Source: CAIWHR01 sp963724975
GTDB taxonomy: Bacteria; Pseudomonadota; Gammaproteobacteria; Burkholderiales; Casimicrobiaceae
Reading direction: 5' to 3'
NCBI GenBank assembly: GCA_963724975.1
Contig: CAVRXB010000010.1
Span: forward strand, 1-64,000
Length of the DNA: 64,000 nt
Shown in pieces: positions 17,990 through 26,326 of the stretch; the first letter of the stretch is position 1, and every line of letters starts with the position of its first letter. The notes beneath the pieces are model-generated. The model saw only the letters and a program-made list of their open reading frames with translations. It was not told the DNA's origin and ran no database searches. A program made the position numbers and the translations under genes.

Positions 17990-19410
17990 TTAGAAATTGA
18001 AATATAGAAACGGCGTCACGCGCGCCAGCTGCAACACGCAGATCGGCAGCGCAATGGCGACGAACGCCCCATTGGCGATCCCCGGCTCGAAGCGCATCAC
18101 GAGTGCGTTCGAGTTGGCGCGGTACCAGACGATCAGGAGACCGATCGCCGGCGGTGCGAGCGCCCACGCCGGCGGAAGCACGAGGGCATCGCCGAGCTTT
18201 GTCGCCACGTCGGCGAGCCAGGCGAGAGTCGTCGCTGCCGGGGCGGTGTTCATGCCGGCCATTGCCTGCAGCATTGCGAGTGCCGAATCGAGCGATCTCG
18301 CGCGAAAAAACACCCAGGTCGTCATCACGAAAACGAGCGTAAGCGCCCACGCGAGCACACCCGGCAACGGCCTCCCGAACCTGCTCCATGCACGGAAGAC
18401 GATCATCGCAATGCCGTGCAGGACGCCCCAGATCACGAACGTCCAGGCGGCGCCGTGCCACAAGCCGCCCAGAAAGAACGTGGCGAGGATGTTCGCCGCG
18501 GTACGGGCGTCACCGCCGCGGTTGCCGCCCAGCGGGATGTAGAGGTATTCGCGCAGGAATCGGGAGAGCGTGATGTGCCAGCGGTGCCAGAAGTCGGGAT
18601 GTCCGTCGCGCGGTAGGGCGAGTTGAAATTGATCGGCAGCCGGATGTTGAACAGCCGCGCCGCGCCGATGGCCATGTCGGAGTAGCCGGAGAAATCGAAA
18701 TAGATCTGGAGCGTGTAGGCGAGGCACCGACAGACCATGCCGCCGATGCCGTCAACGTCGTCGGCGCGCCAAACCCGCAGTCGGCGATCGGAGCGAAGGT
18801 GTCCGCGATGAGGACTTTCTTCACGAGGCCGATCGTCAGCAGGAACGAGCCGGCGGCGATGTTGTCCCACTGCGGCGCGCTTGTTCGAGCCGTCCGCGAA
18901 CTGCGGCATCATCTCGCTGTGATGCACGATCGGTCCCGCGATAAGCTGCGGGAAGAAGGTGACGAAGAGCGCGTAGTTGGCGAGAACCGGTTCCTGCGCC
19001 TTGCGCCGATAGACGTCGACCAGGTAGGCAATTTGCGTGAACGTGAAGAAGCTGATGCCGAGCGGCAGCGCGAGATGGAGGAGCGGGGGTGCATCACCGA
19101 CGACGTGCGCCGCATTGGCGAGAAAGAAGTCGGCGTACTTGAACACGCCGAGCACCGCAAGATTCACCGCCACACCGAGCGCCAGCACTGCGCGCGCCGC
19201 TCGTCGTTGCAACAGGCGCGCGATGCCGAAATTGAATGCGATGCTGCCGAGGATCAACGGCAGATGCCACGGATTCCACCAGCCGTAGAAGAAGAGCGAC
19301 GCAACGGTGAGCCATACCTGCGCCGCGAACGGACGCCGTCCCAGCAGGAAGAAGACGACGAGCGTTCCCGGCAGGAACCAGAGCAGGTAGTCGTAGCTGT
19401 TGAACAGCAT
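17990..19410 (-). pseudogene. MBOAT O-acetyltransferase (AlgI-like), frameshifted as given
   Basis: About 473 codons, the AlgI length, starting MLFNSYDYLLWF. The protein is continuous only if three frame changes are allowed, near 18885, 18725 and 18605. Across the frames one can read LVKKVLIADTFAP, YTLQIYFDFSGYSDMAIG, PDFWHRWHITLSRFLREYLYIPLGG (family motif with the key His) and a membrane-spanning carboxy terminus. The frameshifts sit in one 300-bp stretch, next to the block where the left arm diverges, so read mixing is a better explanation than true gene loss. It forms an acetyl-transfer pair with the following AlgJ-like gene. Confidence 0.75.
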
Positions 19411-19552
19411 GGCGGGTGCGGAAGGGGGTGCCTTGCGCCACCGACCGGCGCCGGCGCAGCGTGTTCTCCGGCCGGAAAGGCGCGGCCCGTATGTTAACTG
19501 ACGCTTCGGCGTCGCTGGATTCCGTTTCGGTCTGCCCGCAGGCGAACTGCCG

Positions 19553-19558
19553 TAGAAT
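19553..19558 (+). promoter_or_regulatory. Candidate -10 box (TAGAAT) of xrtH
   Basis: TAGAAT lies 8 bases before the GTG start of xrtH, implying a leaderless or nearly leaderless transcript. The same layout is seen before psd (61360-61365). No strong -35 is evident. Confidence 0.4.
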
Positions 19559-19566
19559 CGCGGACC

Positions 19567-20073
19567 GTGATCCGATTTTTCATTCAATTCCTGGTGCTGC
19601 AAGGCGTCCTGTTCGGCGCCGAGCTCACGCCGTGGGCCCAGGAGTATTTCGTGGTCCCGTGGACCAACACGCTTGCCGCGGTGAGCGCACGGCTCGTCAC
19701 GTTCTTCGACCCGAACGTGATCGCCGCCGGCAAAGTGTTGAAAAGTACCGTGAACGGATTTGCGGTGTCGATCGAATCAGGATGCAACGGCGTCGAGGCG
19801 ACGATCGTCCTCGTGGCGGCGATCCTTGCTTTCCCGGCGCCGTGGAAGCACCGGCTCTTGGGCCTTCTCGCGGGGGTCGTAGCCGTGCAGGGCCTCAACG
19901 TGATACGCGTCATCAGCCTCTTCTACCTCGGGCAGTGGAACATCGACGTCTTCGAGTGGGCGCACCTGTACGTATGGCAGGCGTTGATCATGCTCGACGT
20001 CCTGATCGTATGGCTCGTATGGGTGCGCACGCTGCCTGATACCCGGGTGAGGACAGCGGCGGCACCGGCTTGA
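19567..20073 (+). CDS. xrtH: Exosortase H (IPTLxxWG-CTERM type)
   Basis: 168 residues from a GTG start. Exosortases are membrane transpeptidases that cut carboxy-terminal sorting signals of exported proteins. The short length and motif layout fit the XrtH subgroup, which acts on IPTLxxWG-CTERM proteins. The catalytic triad is visible: Cys73 in ESGCNGVEA, Arg114 in LNVIRVISLFYLG and His133 in EWAHLYVWQ, set among four to five membrane helices. The stop overlaps the next start. No IPTLxxWG substrate gene lies in this window, so targets must be elsewhere. Confidence 0.88.
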   Translation: MIRFFIQFLVLQGVLFGAELTPWAQEYFVVPWTNTLAAVSARLVTFFDPNVIAAGKVLKSTVNGFAVSIESGCNGVEATIVLVAAILAFPAPWKHRLLGLLAGVVAVQGLNVIRVISLFYLGQWNIDVFEWAHLYVWQALIMLDVLIVWLVWVRTLPDTRVRTAAAPA

Positions 20074-20666
20074 CGGCGATGAAGACGCCGCTCGGACGCT
20101 TTGTGTTGAAGGTAGTCGTGTGGCTGCCGGTTGCTTTCGTCGTCTGGTACTTCGGCGCGCCGCTGCTGCTGTGGCCGGTGAAGGTGATCCTGGCCGTCAT
20201 TGCGTCGGCCGGCCTGCCCGATCTCGTGACCTCGGTCGAGCAAAGTGCCGCGGTATTTACGTTCGCAAGTTCGTTGAAGCCCGGCGAGGGGCTTGCGACG
20301 TCGGCGCACATCACGGTCGATGTCGATGGCCTCCTCTACTCGTTTGGAATGCCGCTGTTCGCGGCGCTTGTTCTCGCCGCGCGCGAGCCGCGATGGCCGC
20401 GCACGCTTGCTATCGGTTATGCGGTACAGGTGCCGTTCGTCGCATGGGGCGTGCTCGCGGATTTTCTGAAGAACGTCGCCATAACCTCCGGACCGCTCGT
20501 CGCTTCACAGACCGGGTTCAGCGCATGGCAGCGCGAAGCGATTGCCTTCGCGTTCCAGTTTGGTTCGCTTATCTTGCCGACGGTGGTCCCTGCGGTCGCC
20601 TGGGTGCTCACGCATCGGGCGTTTCTCGAGCGGCTGCGAGAAAATCCGCAAAGTCGCAACGCCTGA
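20070..20666 (+). CDS. Exosortase H-associated membrane protein
   Basis: 198 residues with four to five hydrophobic segments (about 12-60, 90-110, 128-150, 170-190). It overlaps xrtH by four bases (TTGACGGCG start region), so it is translationally coupled. A protein of this size and type regularly follows xrtH in proteobacteria; its biochemical job is not known to me. An alternative start is ATG at 20079. Confidence 0.75.
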   Translation: MTAMKTPLGRFVLKVVVWLPVAFVVWYFGAPLLLWPVKVILAVIASAGLPDLVTSVEQSAAVFTFASSLKPGEGLATSAHITVDVDGLLYSFGMPLFAALVLAAREPRWPRTLAIGYAVQVPFVAWGVLADFLKNVAITSGPLVASQTGFSAWQREAIAFAFQFGSLILPTVVPAVAWVLTHRAFLERLRENPQSRNA

Positions 20667-20691
20667 GGGAATTCTTCGGCAGCTTACGGCA

Positions 20692-22347
20692 CTATCGCGC
20701 CTGCGCCGCCTTGCGTTCGCGCTCCCGTTCGCGTAGCACGCGCCGCTGCACCTTGCCGGTGGTTGTCATCGGCAGCGCGTCAATGAACTCGATCTCCTTC
20801 GGATACTCGTAGGGCGCCAGAAATTTGCGCACGTGCTGCCGGATGTCTTCCTCGAGCGCAACGGTGGGCACATGGCCAGCGGCAAGCACGACGAACGCCT
20901 TGACGACGTTGCCGCGCGTTTCGTCCGGCGACGGGACGACGGCTGCGTTGGCGACGGCCGGATGGCGCACGAGACAGTTCTCGATTTCCGAGGGACCGAT
21001 CCGGTAGCCCGCTGCCTTGAACATGTCGTCGGCACGCCCCTGGTACCACAGGTAGCCGTCGGCGTCGCGCTTTGCGAGGTCGCCGGTCCGGCACCAGTCG
21101 CCGGTGAATTTCTTCGCGGTGCCCTCCGGATTCTTGTAATACTCGAGGAAGAACACGGGATCCGGCACGCCATCCGGCGCGATTCTATTGACGGCAACTT
21201 CGCCGATTTCATTGACGGCGACCTCAAAGCCATCGTCGTCGATGACCGCAATCCGGTGGCCGGGGTAGGGGCGTCCCATCGAGCCCGGCTTCGCGGGCCA
21301 CAGCTCGTGCGAATTGCCGACGATGTAGTTCAGCTCGGTCTGGCCGAACATCTCGTTGATGGTCACGCCGAGCGCCTCGTGCGCCCATTCGAACACGGTG
21401 GTGCCGACGGCCTCGCCGGCGCTCATGATGGAGCGCAGCTTGAGGTCGAACCGCTCGCGCGGCTGCGGGACCGCCTTCATCATCATCTTGAGCGCCGTCG
21501 GGAACAGGAACGTGTTGCGGATGCCGTACTTCTCCATGAGCGCAAAGGCGCGCTCCGGATCGAAGCGGCCACGATAGCCGACGATCGGCCGGCCGAAATA
21601 CATCGTGGGCAGGAGCGCATCCATGAGGCCGCCGGTCCATGCCCAGTCGGCCGGCGACCAGAACACGTCTCCCGGACGCGGGAAGCCGTCGTGCGAATGG
21701 ACGAATCCAGGCAGGTTGCCGATCAGGCATTGCTGCGGCATCGACGCGCCTTTCGGCGGCCCCGTCGTCCCGCTCGTGTAGACGAGGAATGCAGGATCGG
21801 TTGCGGCGCTCTCGATGGGCGTGAAATGTGGCGACGCTTTCTCGAGCAGCGTCTCCCACGGTGTGATCCACGACTCGCGCGCGCCCGCCACCCCGACGAC
21901 GTGCGCAACGCCGGGACATCGTTCGCGAATCGCAGCCATGTTCGGCAGTGACTGCGGATCGACGAACGCGACCCTTGTTTCGGAGTTGTGCAGCCGGTAT
22001 TCGAGCGCGTCGGGCCCGAAAAGGAACGACAGCGGCACCGCAACCGCACCGAGTCGATTGATCGCGATGTGCGCAACGACGGTTTCGGGCCGCTGCGGAA
22101 GGATCAGCGCGGCCTTGTCGCCGCGCGCAACGCCCATTGCAGACAGCGCATTCGCGAGGCGGTTCGCCTGCTCGTCCAGATCGGAGAACGTGTGGGCTGC
22201 CGAGGCGCCGCCTTCGTCTTCCCAGTACAGCGCGATGCGCGTGCGGTCGTTCGCCCAACGGCCGCAACAAGCCTCGGCGATCGAAAATTGCGGTGGCACG
22301 TCCCATCGATACCCACGATGGATTTCCGCGTACCGATCGACGCTCAT
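20692..22347 (-). CDS. AMP-dependent acyl-CoA synthetase
   Basis: About 551 residues from the ATG at 22347 (MSVDRYAEIH); a longer frame to 22383 runs into a repeat element. The enzyme activates a carboxylic acid to its CoA thioester through an acyl-AMP. The adenylate-forming motifs are intact: VYTSGTTGPPKG (P-loop), FGQTELNY, the hinge region GDLAKRDADGYLWYQGRADD and the catalytic Lys in TTTGKVQRRVLRE near the end. The chain-length preference cannot be read from sequence; relatives include acetyl/propionyl and medium-chain synthetases. It converges on the xrtH operon with 25 bp between. Confidence 0.88.
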   Translation of the reverse strand: MSVDRYAEIHRGYRWDVPPQFSIAEACCGRWANDRTRIALYWEDEGGASAAHTFSDLDEQANRLANALSAMGVARGDKAALILPQRPETVVAHIAINRLGAVAVPLSFLFGPDALEYRLHNSETRVAFVDPQSLPNMAAIRERCPGVAHVVGVAGARESWITPWETLLEKASPHFTPIESAATDPAFLVYTSGTTGPPKGASMPQQCLIGNLPGFVHSHDGFPRPGDVFWSPADWAWTGGLMDALLPTMYFGRPIVGYRGRFDPERAFALMEKYGIRNTFLFPTALKMMMKAVPQPRERFDLKLRSIMSAGEAVGTTVFEWAHEALGVTINEMFGQTELNYIVGNSHELWPAKPGSMGRPYPGHRIAVIDDDGFEVAVNEIGEVAVNRIAPDGVPDPVFFLEYYKNPEGTAKKFTGDWCRTGDLAKRDADGYLWYQGRADDMFKAAGYRIGPSEIENCLVRHPAVANAAVVPSPDETRGNVVKAFVVLAAGHVPTVALEEDIRQHVRKFLAPYEYPKEIEFIDALPMTTTGKVQRRVLRERERERKAAQAR

Positions 22348-22430
22348 TCGTGTGCCCCCACGCTTGCGGCCGAATGGGGCCATTCGGCCGCGCTGCCTCC
22401 CGAGGGGGAGCTATTCGCGCGGCCTCCGGA
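22340..22430 (-). repeat. Dispersed repeat, related to the ilvI-ilvH tandem repeat
   Basis: Read on the minus strand, this stretch contains GCGAATAGCTCCCCCTCGGG, GGCAGCG and AAGCGTGGGGGCAC, then ATGAGCG at the acyl-CoA synthetase start. The same order of blocks makes up each unit at 58949-59307. The middle forms a hairpin (CGGCCGAATGG/CCATTCGGCCG). Confidence 0.6.
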
Positions 22431-22558
22431 ACGTCCTGGGTCCTGCGTTGCTGTCAGGGGTCGGCCGCCGCCCGCGCTCGCAGACGCGAGCTTCGCTCCT
22501 TGGCTTCGCCCTGCTCGCACAGGCGTTCGGGCCGGCCCGGCGGTGCTCATGTGTGCCG

Positions 22559-24256
22559 TCAGCGGCGCTTCGTTCCGCTTGCAGGCGCGCTGCGGTGCTC
22601 GAGCGGCTCGACGGCAGTCCACACCCATTCCGGCTGTTGCTCGAGCAAGCGGCCAAGGCGTATCGCGTCGCTCGACCTTTGCGATTGCATCTTGAAACGC
22701 CGCGCAGGCTGATATTCGACCGCGGGCATGATCAGCGACTGCACCGCGGGATCCGTTTCCCGTTTGCGTAGCGACAGGAAAAGGCCATGAAAGATGCGGC
22801 CGTTGATCGTCGTCGCCTCGCCGTCGACGGAATAGTCGTCGCCTTGCGCCTTGCGCTGCTCGATCAGGTCGATGCTGGAAAGGGCATTGGCGACGATTTG
22901 CAGGCCGATCTCCGCGCGCTCGGAGGTGAGGCGGCGCATTCTGCGGACGATGCCCAGCGCCCAGACGCGCTGGCCCTGCGGCCGGATCGCTGCCAGGGTT
23001 CCCAGCGTCACCGCGTTGGCGATGCTCATCGGCGCGAGCAGCCGGAATCCGGTCTGGCTCACGTCCTTCACCTCCCACGGCCCACCCGACGCGGCGTAGG
23101 TGTTGAGCCGCCGCTGCGCCTGCTCGACCTTGCGATCCGTCTCGTTCCGCGCGCGCCCGAACACCGCAAGCTCCATCGTTCCGTCGAAGCTGTTTCCGGC
23201 CTGGATCGCCGGGATCGGTTGTCGCTCTTCCTCGCGGAGGTAGCTCGAGATCTTCGCGAAACCGACAATGGCGTCGACCATGCCCGCAGCCGACGTGCGC
23301 TCGCCGCGGCGGGCGAACGGCTTGAATTCCGGGTCGACCTGTGACGCCAGCTTGCTCACGAGCGCGAGCTGCTCGCTCCGGCGCGTCGTTTTTTCCGACA
23401 ACGGCTGGCTTTTGATCTTCTGCTCCAGCACGGCCACGTTCTGCATCAGCAGCGCATGCAGCGGGCGCGTGTCGAGAAAGAGGACGCGTCCTTCGAGTGG
23501 CGCAGGCGAGCGGCGGCGCAGACCCGCCCGGCTGCCGAGGTCGACGTAGAAAGACGTGACCGACGACGGTTCCAGCGTGAGACGCAGAGGCTGGCACCAT
23601 TCGTCGAGGTGACTCGATACCCAGTCGACGTGCTTCGGCGTCATGTTCCCGGAATTGACGAGCTGAAGAATGAGCGCGGCCAGATACTCGTGCTCGATCG
23701 TCGTCGTGTCTCCCCCTGCACTGGCGACCACCGGATGACGCTCGATTTGGCGCGAGCAGGCAAGCGTGAAGAGCGCGTGCATTTCCGTCCACTTGGCGGG
23801 GATCCACTGCTCGTAACGGAAAAGCCGGATGCGGGCGTCGAGCGCGTGATGGATGATCTGCCGGGCGACGAGCTCCGGCAGGAGCGACTGCCATTTCTTG
23901 CTCTGCGCGTGACGCGCGATTTCACGCGCAAATTCGCCGTAGCAGGCAAGGAAGCCCTGCGACAGTTCGAACAGCGCTTGCCACAGCTGATTCTCGATCT
24001 TCGACGAGCGGCTTGCGTGCTCGAGGTATTGCGTGACCAGCGACTCGCGTACCCCCTTGGTGTCGATGTCAAGCCGGAACACCGCTTCGAGTCCCTGCGG
24101 GACGTGTCGTGCATTGACCTCGCAAAGTTTGCCGAGCGCGGCCAGGACGTCGCGCTCGATCGCGAGCGGGTCGTTGCCGGGCAGCGACGCGAACCATCGC
24201 TCCGCCGACTTCGCATCCGAGAGAGGGCCCTTGTTGTCTTTGCCTAGTCCGAACAT
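22559..24256 (-). CDS. Uncharacterised 565-residue protein, possible carboxy-terminal PilZ-like region
   Basis: Soluble, no signal peptide or membrane helix. The first ~270 residues are helix-rich. The part after ~400 (GPWEVKDVSQTGFRLLAP, then RVWALGIVRRMRRLTSERAEIGLQIV) has the strand pattern and wording of a PilZ-like cyclic-di-GMP domain, though the classic RxxxR motif is not clear. I do not recognise the family by name. It stands alone, with ~380 bp of upstream DNA and a repeat element downstream. Confidence 0.7.
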   Translation of the reverse strand: MFGLGKDNKGPLSDAKSAERWFASLPGNDPLAIERDVLAALGKLCEVNARHVPQGLEAVFRLDIDTKGVRESLVTQYLEHASRSSKIENQLWQALFELSQGFLACYGEFAREIARHAQSKKWQSLLPELVARQIIHHALDARIRLFRYEQWIPAKWTEMHALFTLACSRQIERHPVVASAGGDTTTIEHEYLAALILQLVNSGNMTPKHVDWVSSHLDEWCQPLRLTLEPSSVTSFYVDLGSRAGLRRRSPAPLEGRVLFLDTRPLHALLMQNVAVLEQKIKSQPLSEKTTRRSEQLALVSKLASQVDPEFKPFARRGERTSAAGMVDAIVGFAKISSYLREEERQPIPAIQAGNSFDGTMELAVFGRARNETDRKVEQAQRRLNTYAASGGPWEVKDVSQTGFRLLAPMSIANAVTLGTLAAIRPQGQRVWALGIVRRMRRLTSERAEIGLQIVANALSSIDLIEQRKAQGDDYSVDGEATTINGRIFHGLFLSLRKRETDPAVQSLIMPAVEYQPARRFKMQSQRSSDAIRLGRLLEQQPEWVWTAVEPLEHRSAPASGTKRR

Positions 24257-24640
24257 CGGGCAGATACATTCCTAAGGATAGAAGGGCGCTCCAACCCGCT
24301 GCGGCCATTCGGCGGCAAATCACCGATGAATGCGCGCCCGGGCCGACGCTTCGCGGCATGCGTGGACCGAATTTGGAGCCGCCGCGAATTCCGGCGGTTG
24401 TGGCTAGCGCAGAGCTTTCGCGATCATCACCCAAAGAGCGTTGGCCGGCAATAGCCGGACGCGTCTGCTGGCACGCATCGTGCATGGTACGGGACGTGCT
24501 GCACAAAGTGCGGAAAAGGTGCGGCATGGTCGCTCCGGCGCAAGGGGCGGCGGGCGGATCGTCGGGCCACGATGGCGTGGCGCCGGGATATACTTGTGCA
24601 GCACAGATTGCACACGCGAAGTGACGCAAAGCGTAAGGGA
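24257..24640. other. 384-bp intergenic region between divergent genes
   Basis: No gene seen. The notable feature is an 11-bp motif, GTGCTGCACAA at 24496-24506, repeated in inverted orientation as TTGTGCAGCAC at 24594-24604. The second copy is ~45 bp before the regulator start, so the pair could be operator sites for its own control. Confidence 0.45.
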
Positions 24641-24649
24641 ATGACAACG

Positions 24650-25675
24650 ATGGGCATCCTGATCAAGGCACCGACGCGGCGCAGCGAGCCTGCCGCAATC
24701 ACGACCGAGACGCGCGACGGTTCTTCCGAGTCGCGCGGTAACGCACACATTCGCGAAGTGGTTCGGATCACCGGATTGCGGCGCGAGCAGCTTTACATGT
24801 GGCAGCGCCGCTACGGTTTCCCGGCGCCGCTGCGGGACGCATTCGGCGACCGCGTCTACCCGTCGGATCAGGTGGCGCGGTTGAAGCTCATCAAGCAGCT
24901 TTTGTCCGAGGGCTGGCGTGCCGGTGCGGTCGTGCCGCTCGCCGAATCGGCACTCCAATCGATGATGGGTCTCGCCGTCGAGGCGCCTGCGCCGCTGCCA
25001 AGCGAGATCGAAACCGCCGTCAAGCTGCTGGGAGCGCATCGCATCGGCGAGATGCAGAACCACCTGTCGAAGCTTCTCGTCGGACAGGGGCTGCGCAAGT
25101 TTCTCGAGACGACGCTGATACCGCTGAACGAAGCGGTGCATGAACGCGTCGTTCGCGGCGAAATGCAGAATTTCCAGGAATTGCGCTTCGCGGACCTCGC
25201 GCAACGCCTGCTGCGCGACGTGACGCGACTGGTGCGGCCGACGCGCGACGCGCGGCAGATCCTGCTCGCCACACCGCCCAACGATCCGAATCAGCTCGGG
25301 CTCGCGATTCTCGAGCTGCTGCTGTTTACCGATGGCGTCAACTGCCTGACGCTCGGAGCGGGTGTGCCGGCGCAGGAAATTGCCGGCGCCGCCGAGGCCT
25401 ACAAGGTGGCGCTTGTCGTGCTGCTGTTCGATCGCGGGATCTCGGGGAAGATTGCCGGACAGGAAATTCGCTCGCTGCGCGCCGCGTTGCCGGAGAATCT
25501 GCCGCTCATCGTGAGCGGCCGTGCCGTCAACCTGCTCGCCAAGCCGATCGCCAATGTCCGCACGGCCGCCGACTTCAGCTCGATCATGGCAACAATGCGC
25601 GAACAAGGTGTCGTCTCGCAGACGACCGTGACGATGCTGGGCCCATTAGCCGACAATCCGGCGCGCGCAGGCTAG
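24650..25675 (+). CDS. MerR-family regulator with B12-binding-like domain
   Basis: About 341 residues from ATG 24650, chosen because GTAAGGGA lies 9 bases upstream; ATG 24641 is possible. An amino-terminal MerR helix-turn-helix (about 30-98; IREVVRITGLRREQLYMWQRRYGF) is followed by a helical domain (about 110-200) and a Rossmann-like domain (about 215-335) as in CarH/LitR light- or B12-sensing regulators. The cobalamin-ligand His motif E-x-x-H of CarH is not obvious, so the ligand is uncertain. It probably controls its own promoter through the inverted motif upstream. Confidence 0.82.
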   Translation: MGILIKAPTRRSEPAAITTETRDGSSESRGNAHIREVVRITGLRREQLYMWQRRYGFPAPLRDAFGDRVYPSDQVARLKLIKQLLSEGWRAGAVVPLAESALQSMMGLAVEAPAPLPSEIETAVKLLGAHRIGEMQNHLSKLLVGQGLRKFLETTLIPLNEAVHERVVRGEMQNFQELRFADLAQRLLRDVTRLVRPTRDARQILLATPPNDPNQLGLAILELLLFTDGVNCLTLGAGVPAQEIAGAAEAYKVALVVLLFDRGISGKIAGQEIRSLRAALPENLPLIVSGRAVNLLAKPIANVRTAADFSSIMATMREQGVVSQTTVTMLGPLADNPARAG

Positions 25676-25721
25676 TGTCACCGAATTGGCGCGAGGTGCC
25701 CGCCCCGGGTATCCTCGCGCG

Positions 25722-25892
25722 ATGGACCACGCTCCCCGCACTCCACCTGCGCCGCGCGGATTGGCGCGCGTGCCGCGGCTCGTCTGGCACACGATCGGCC
25801 TTGTGGTCGCCGCGCTCATCGCATGGGCCATCTGGCGCGGCTATCAAAACCCGGACCTTCTGCTCGATCTCGGCGCGATCAAGCTCTGCTAG
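25722..25892 (+). CDS. Small single-span membrane protein
   Basis: 56 residues from ATG 25722 (MDHAPRTPPAP). One hydrophobic helix (about 20-37) follows a Pro-rich amino terminus. Function unknown. It is convergent with hslR. Confidence 0.5.
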   Translation: MDHAPRTPPAPRGLARVPRLVWHTIGLVVAALIAWAIWRGYQNPDLLLDLGAIKLC

Positions 25893-25906
25893 TCGCTACA
25901 GGCCAC

Positions 25907-26326
25907 TCAGGGCTCGTTGAGAAAGTCCTCGAGCTTGCGCCGCTCGCGCTTGGTCGGCCGGCCGGCAAAGCGCGGCTGCATTGCAATCGCCTGGCGCCGC
26001 GACATTTCCTCCTGCTCGCGCGCCGCCACGCTGGCATTCGTTTCGCGATAAAGTCGCACCGCGTCGGCCGCCGATCCGCGCCGATCCGATAGGGCGGTAA
26101 CGACGACCTCGACGACGATGCCGCGGCGGCGGATCGATACCTCGTCACCGATGCGCACGACGTGCCCCGGTTTCACGCGCGTTCCGCCGAGCCGGGCCTG
26201 TCCCGGTTCGATTGCGTGCGCCGCGAGGCTGCGCGTCTTGTAGAACCTTGCCGCCCACAGCCATTTGTCGAATCGAACGCGGAGCGGCGTGTCGCGTGGG
26301 TCGCTGTCGTGGTCAGCTCTTGTCAT
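25907..26326 (-). CDS. hslR: Hsp15-like S4-domain RNA-binding protein
   Basis: 139 residues from ATG 26326. Hsp15 binds stalled 50S subunits carrying peptidyl-tRNA and helps recycle them after heat shock. The S4 domain is clear at residues 16-70 (VRFDKWLWAARFYKTRSLA), followed by a basic tail. Its 3' neighbours hslO and the BPH peptidase are also proteostasis genes, though the PaiB-like gene lies between. It overlaps the end of the PaiB-like gene by 14 bp. Confidence 0.88.
   Translation of the reverse strand: MTRADHDSDPRDTPLRVRFDKWLWAARFYKTRSLAAHAIEPGQARLGGTRVKPGHVVRIGDEVSIRRRGIVVEVVVTALSDRRGSAADAVRLYRETNASVAAREQEEMSRRQAIAMQPRFAGRPTKRERRKLEDFLNEP

Larger units (their letters stand above)
1..19436. 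repeat. Giant inverted repeat (fold-back), axis at base 9681
   Basis: Bases 1-9680 are the reverse complement of 9682-19436. The innermost ~51 bp on each side of base 9681 match exactly, and base 1 pairs with base 19436. The left arm is about 75 bp shorter because of many small deletions. It disrupts queG, gspF, tsaE and other genes that are intact in the right arm. Two left-arm blocks (391-1008, 2122-4572) are diverged homologues rather than copies. The axis lies inside the 3' part of gspE. Long spacer-free palindromes are unstable in bacteria, so a chimeric fold-back read or contig end is the most likely cause. I cannot tell whether the repeat continues left of base 1. Confidence 0.95.
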
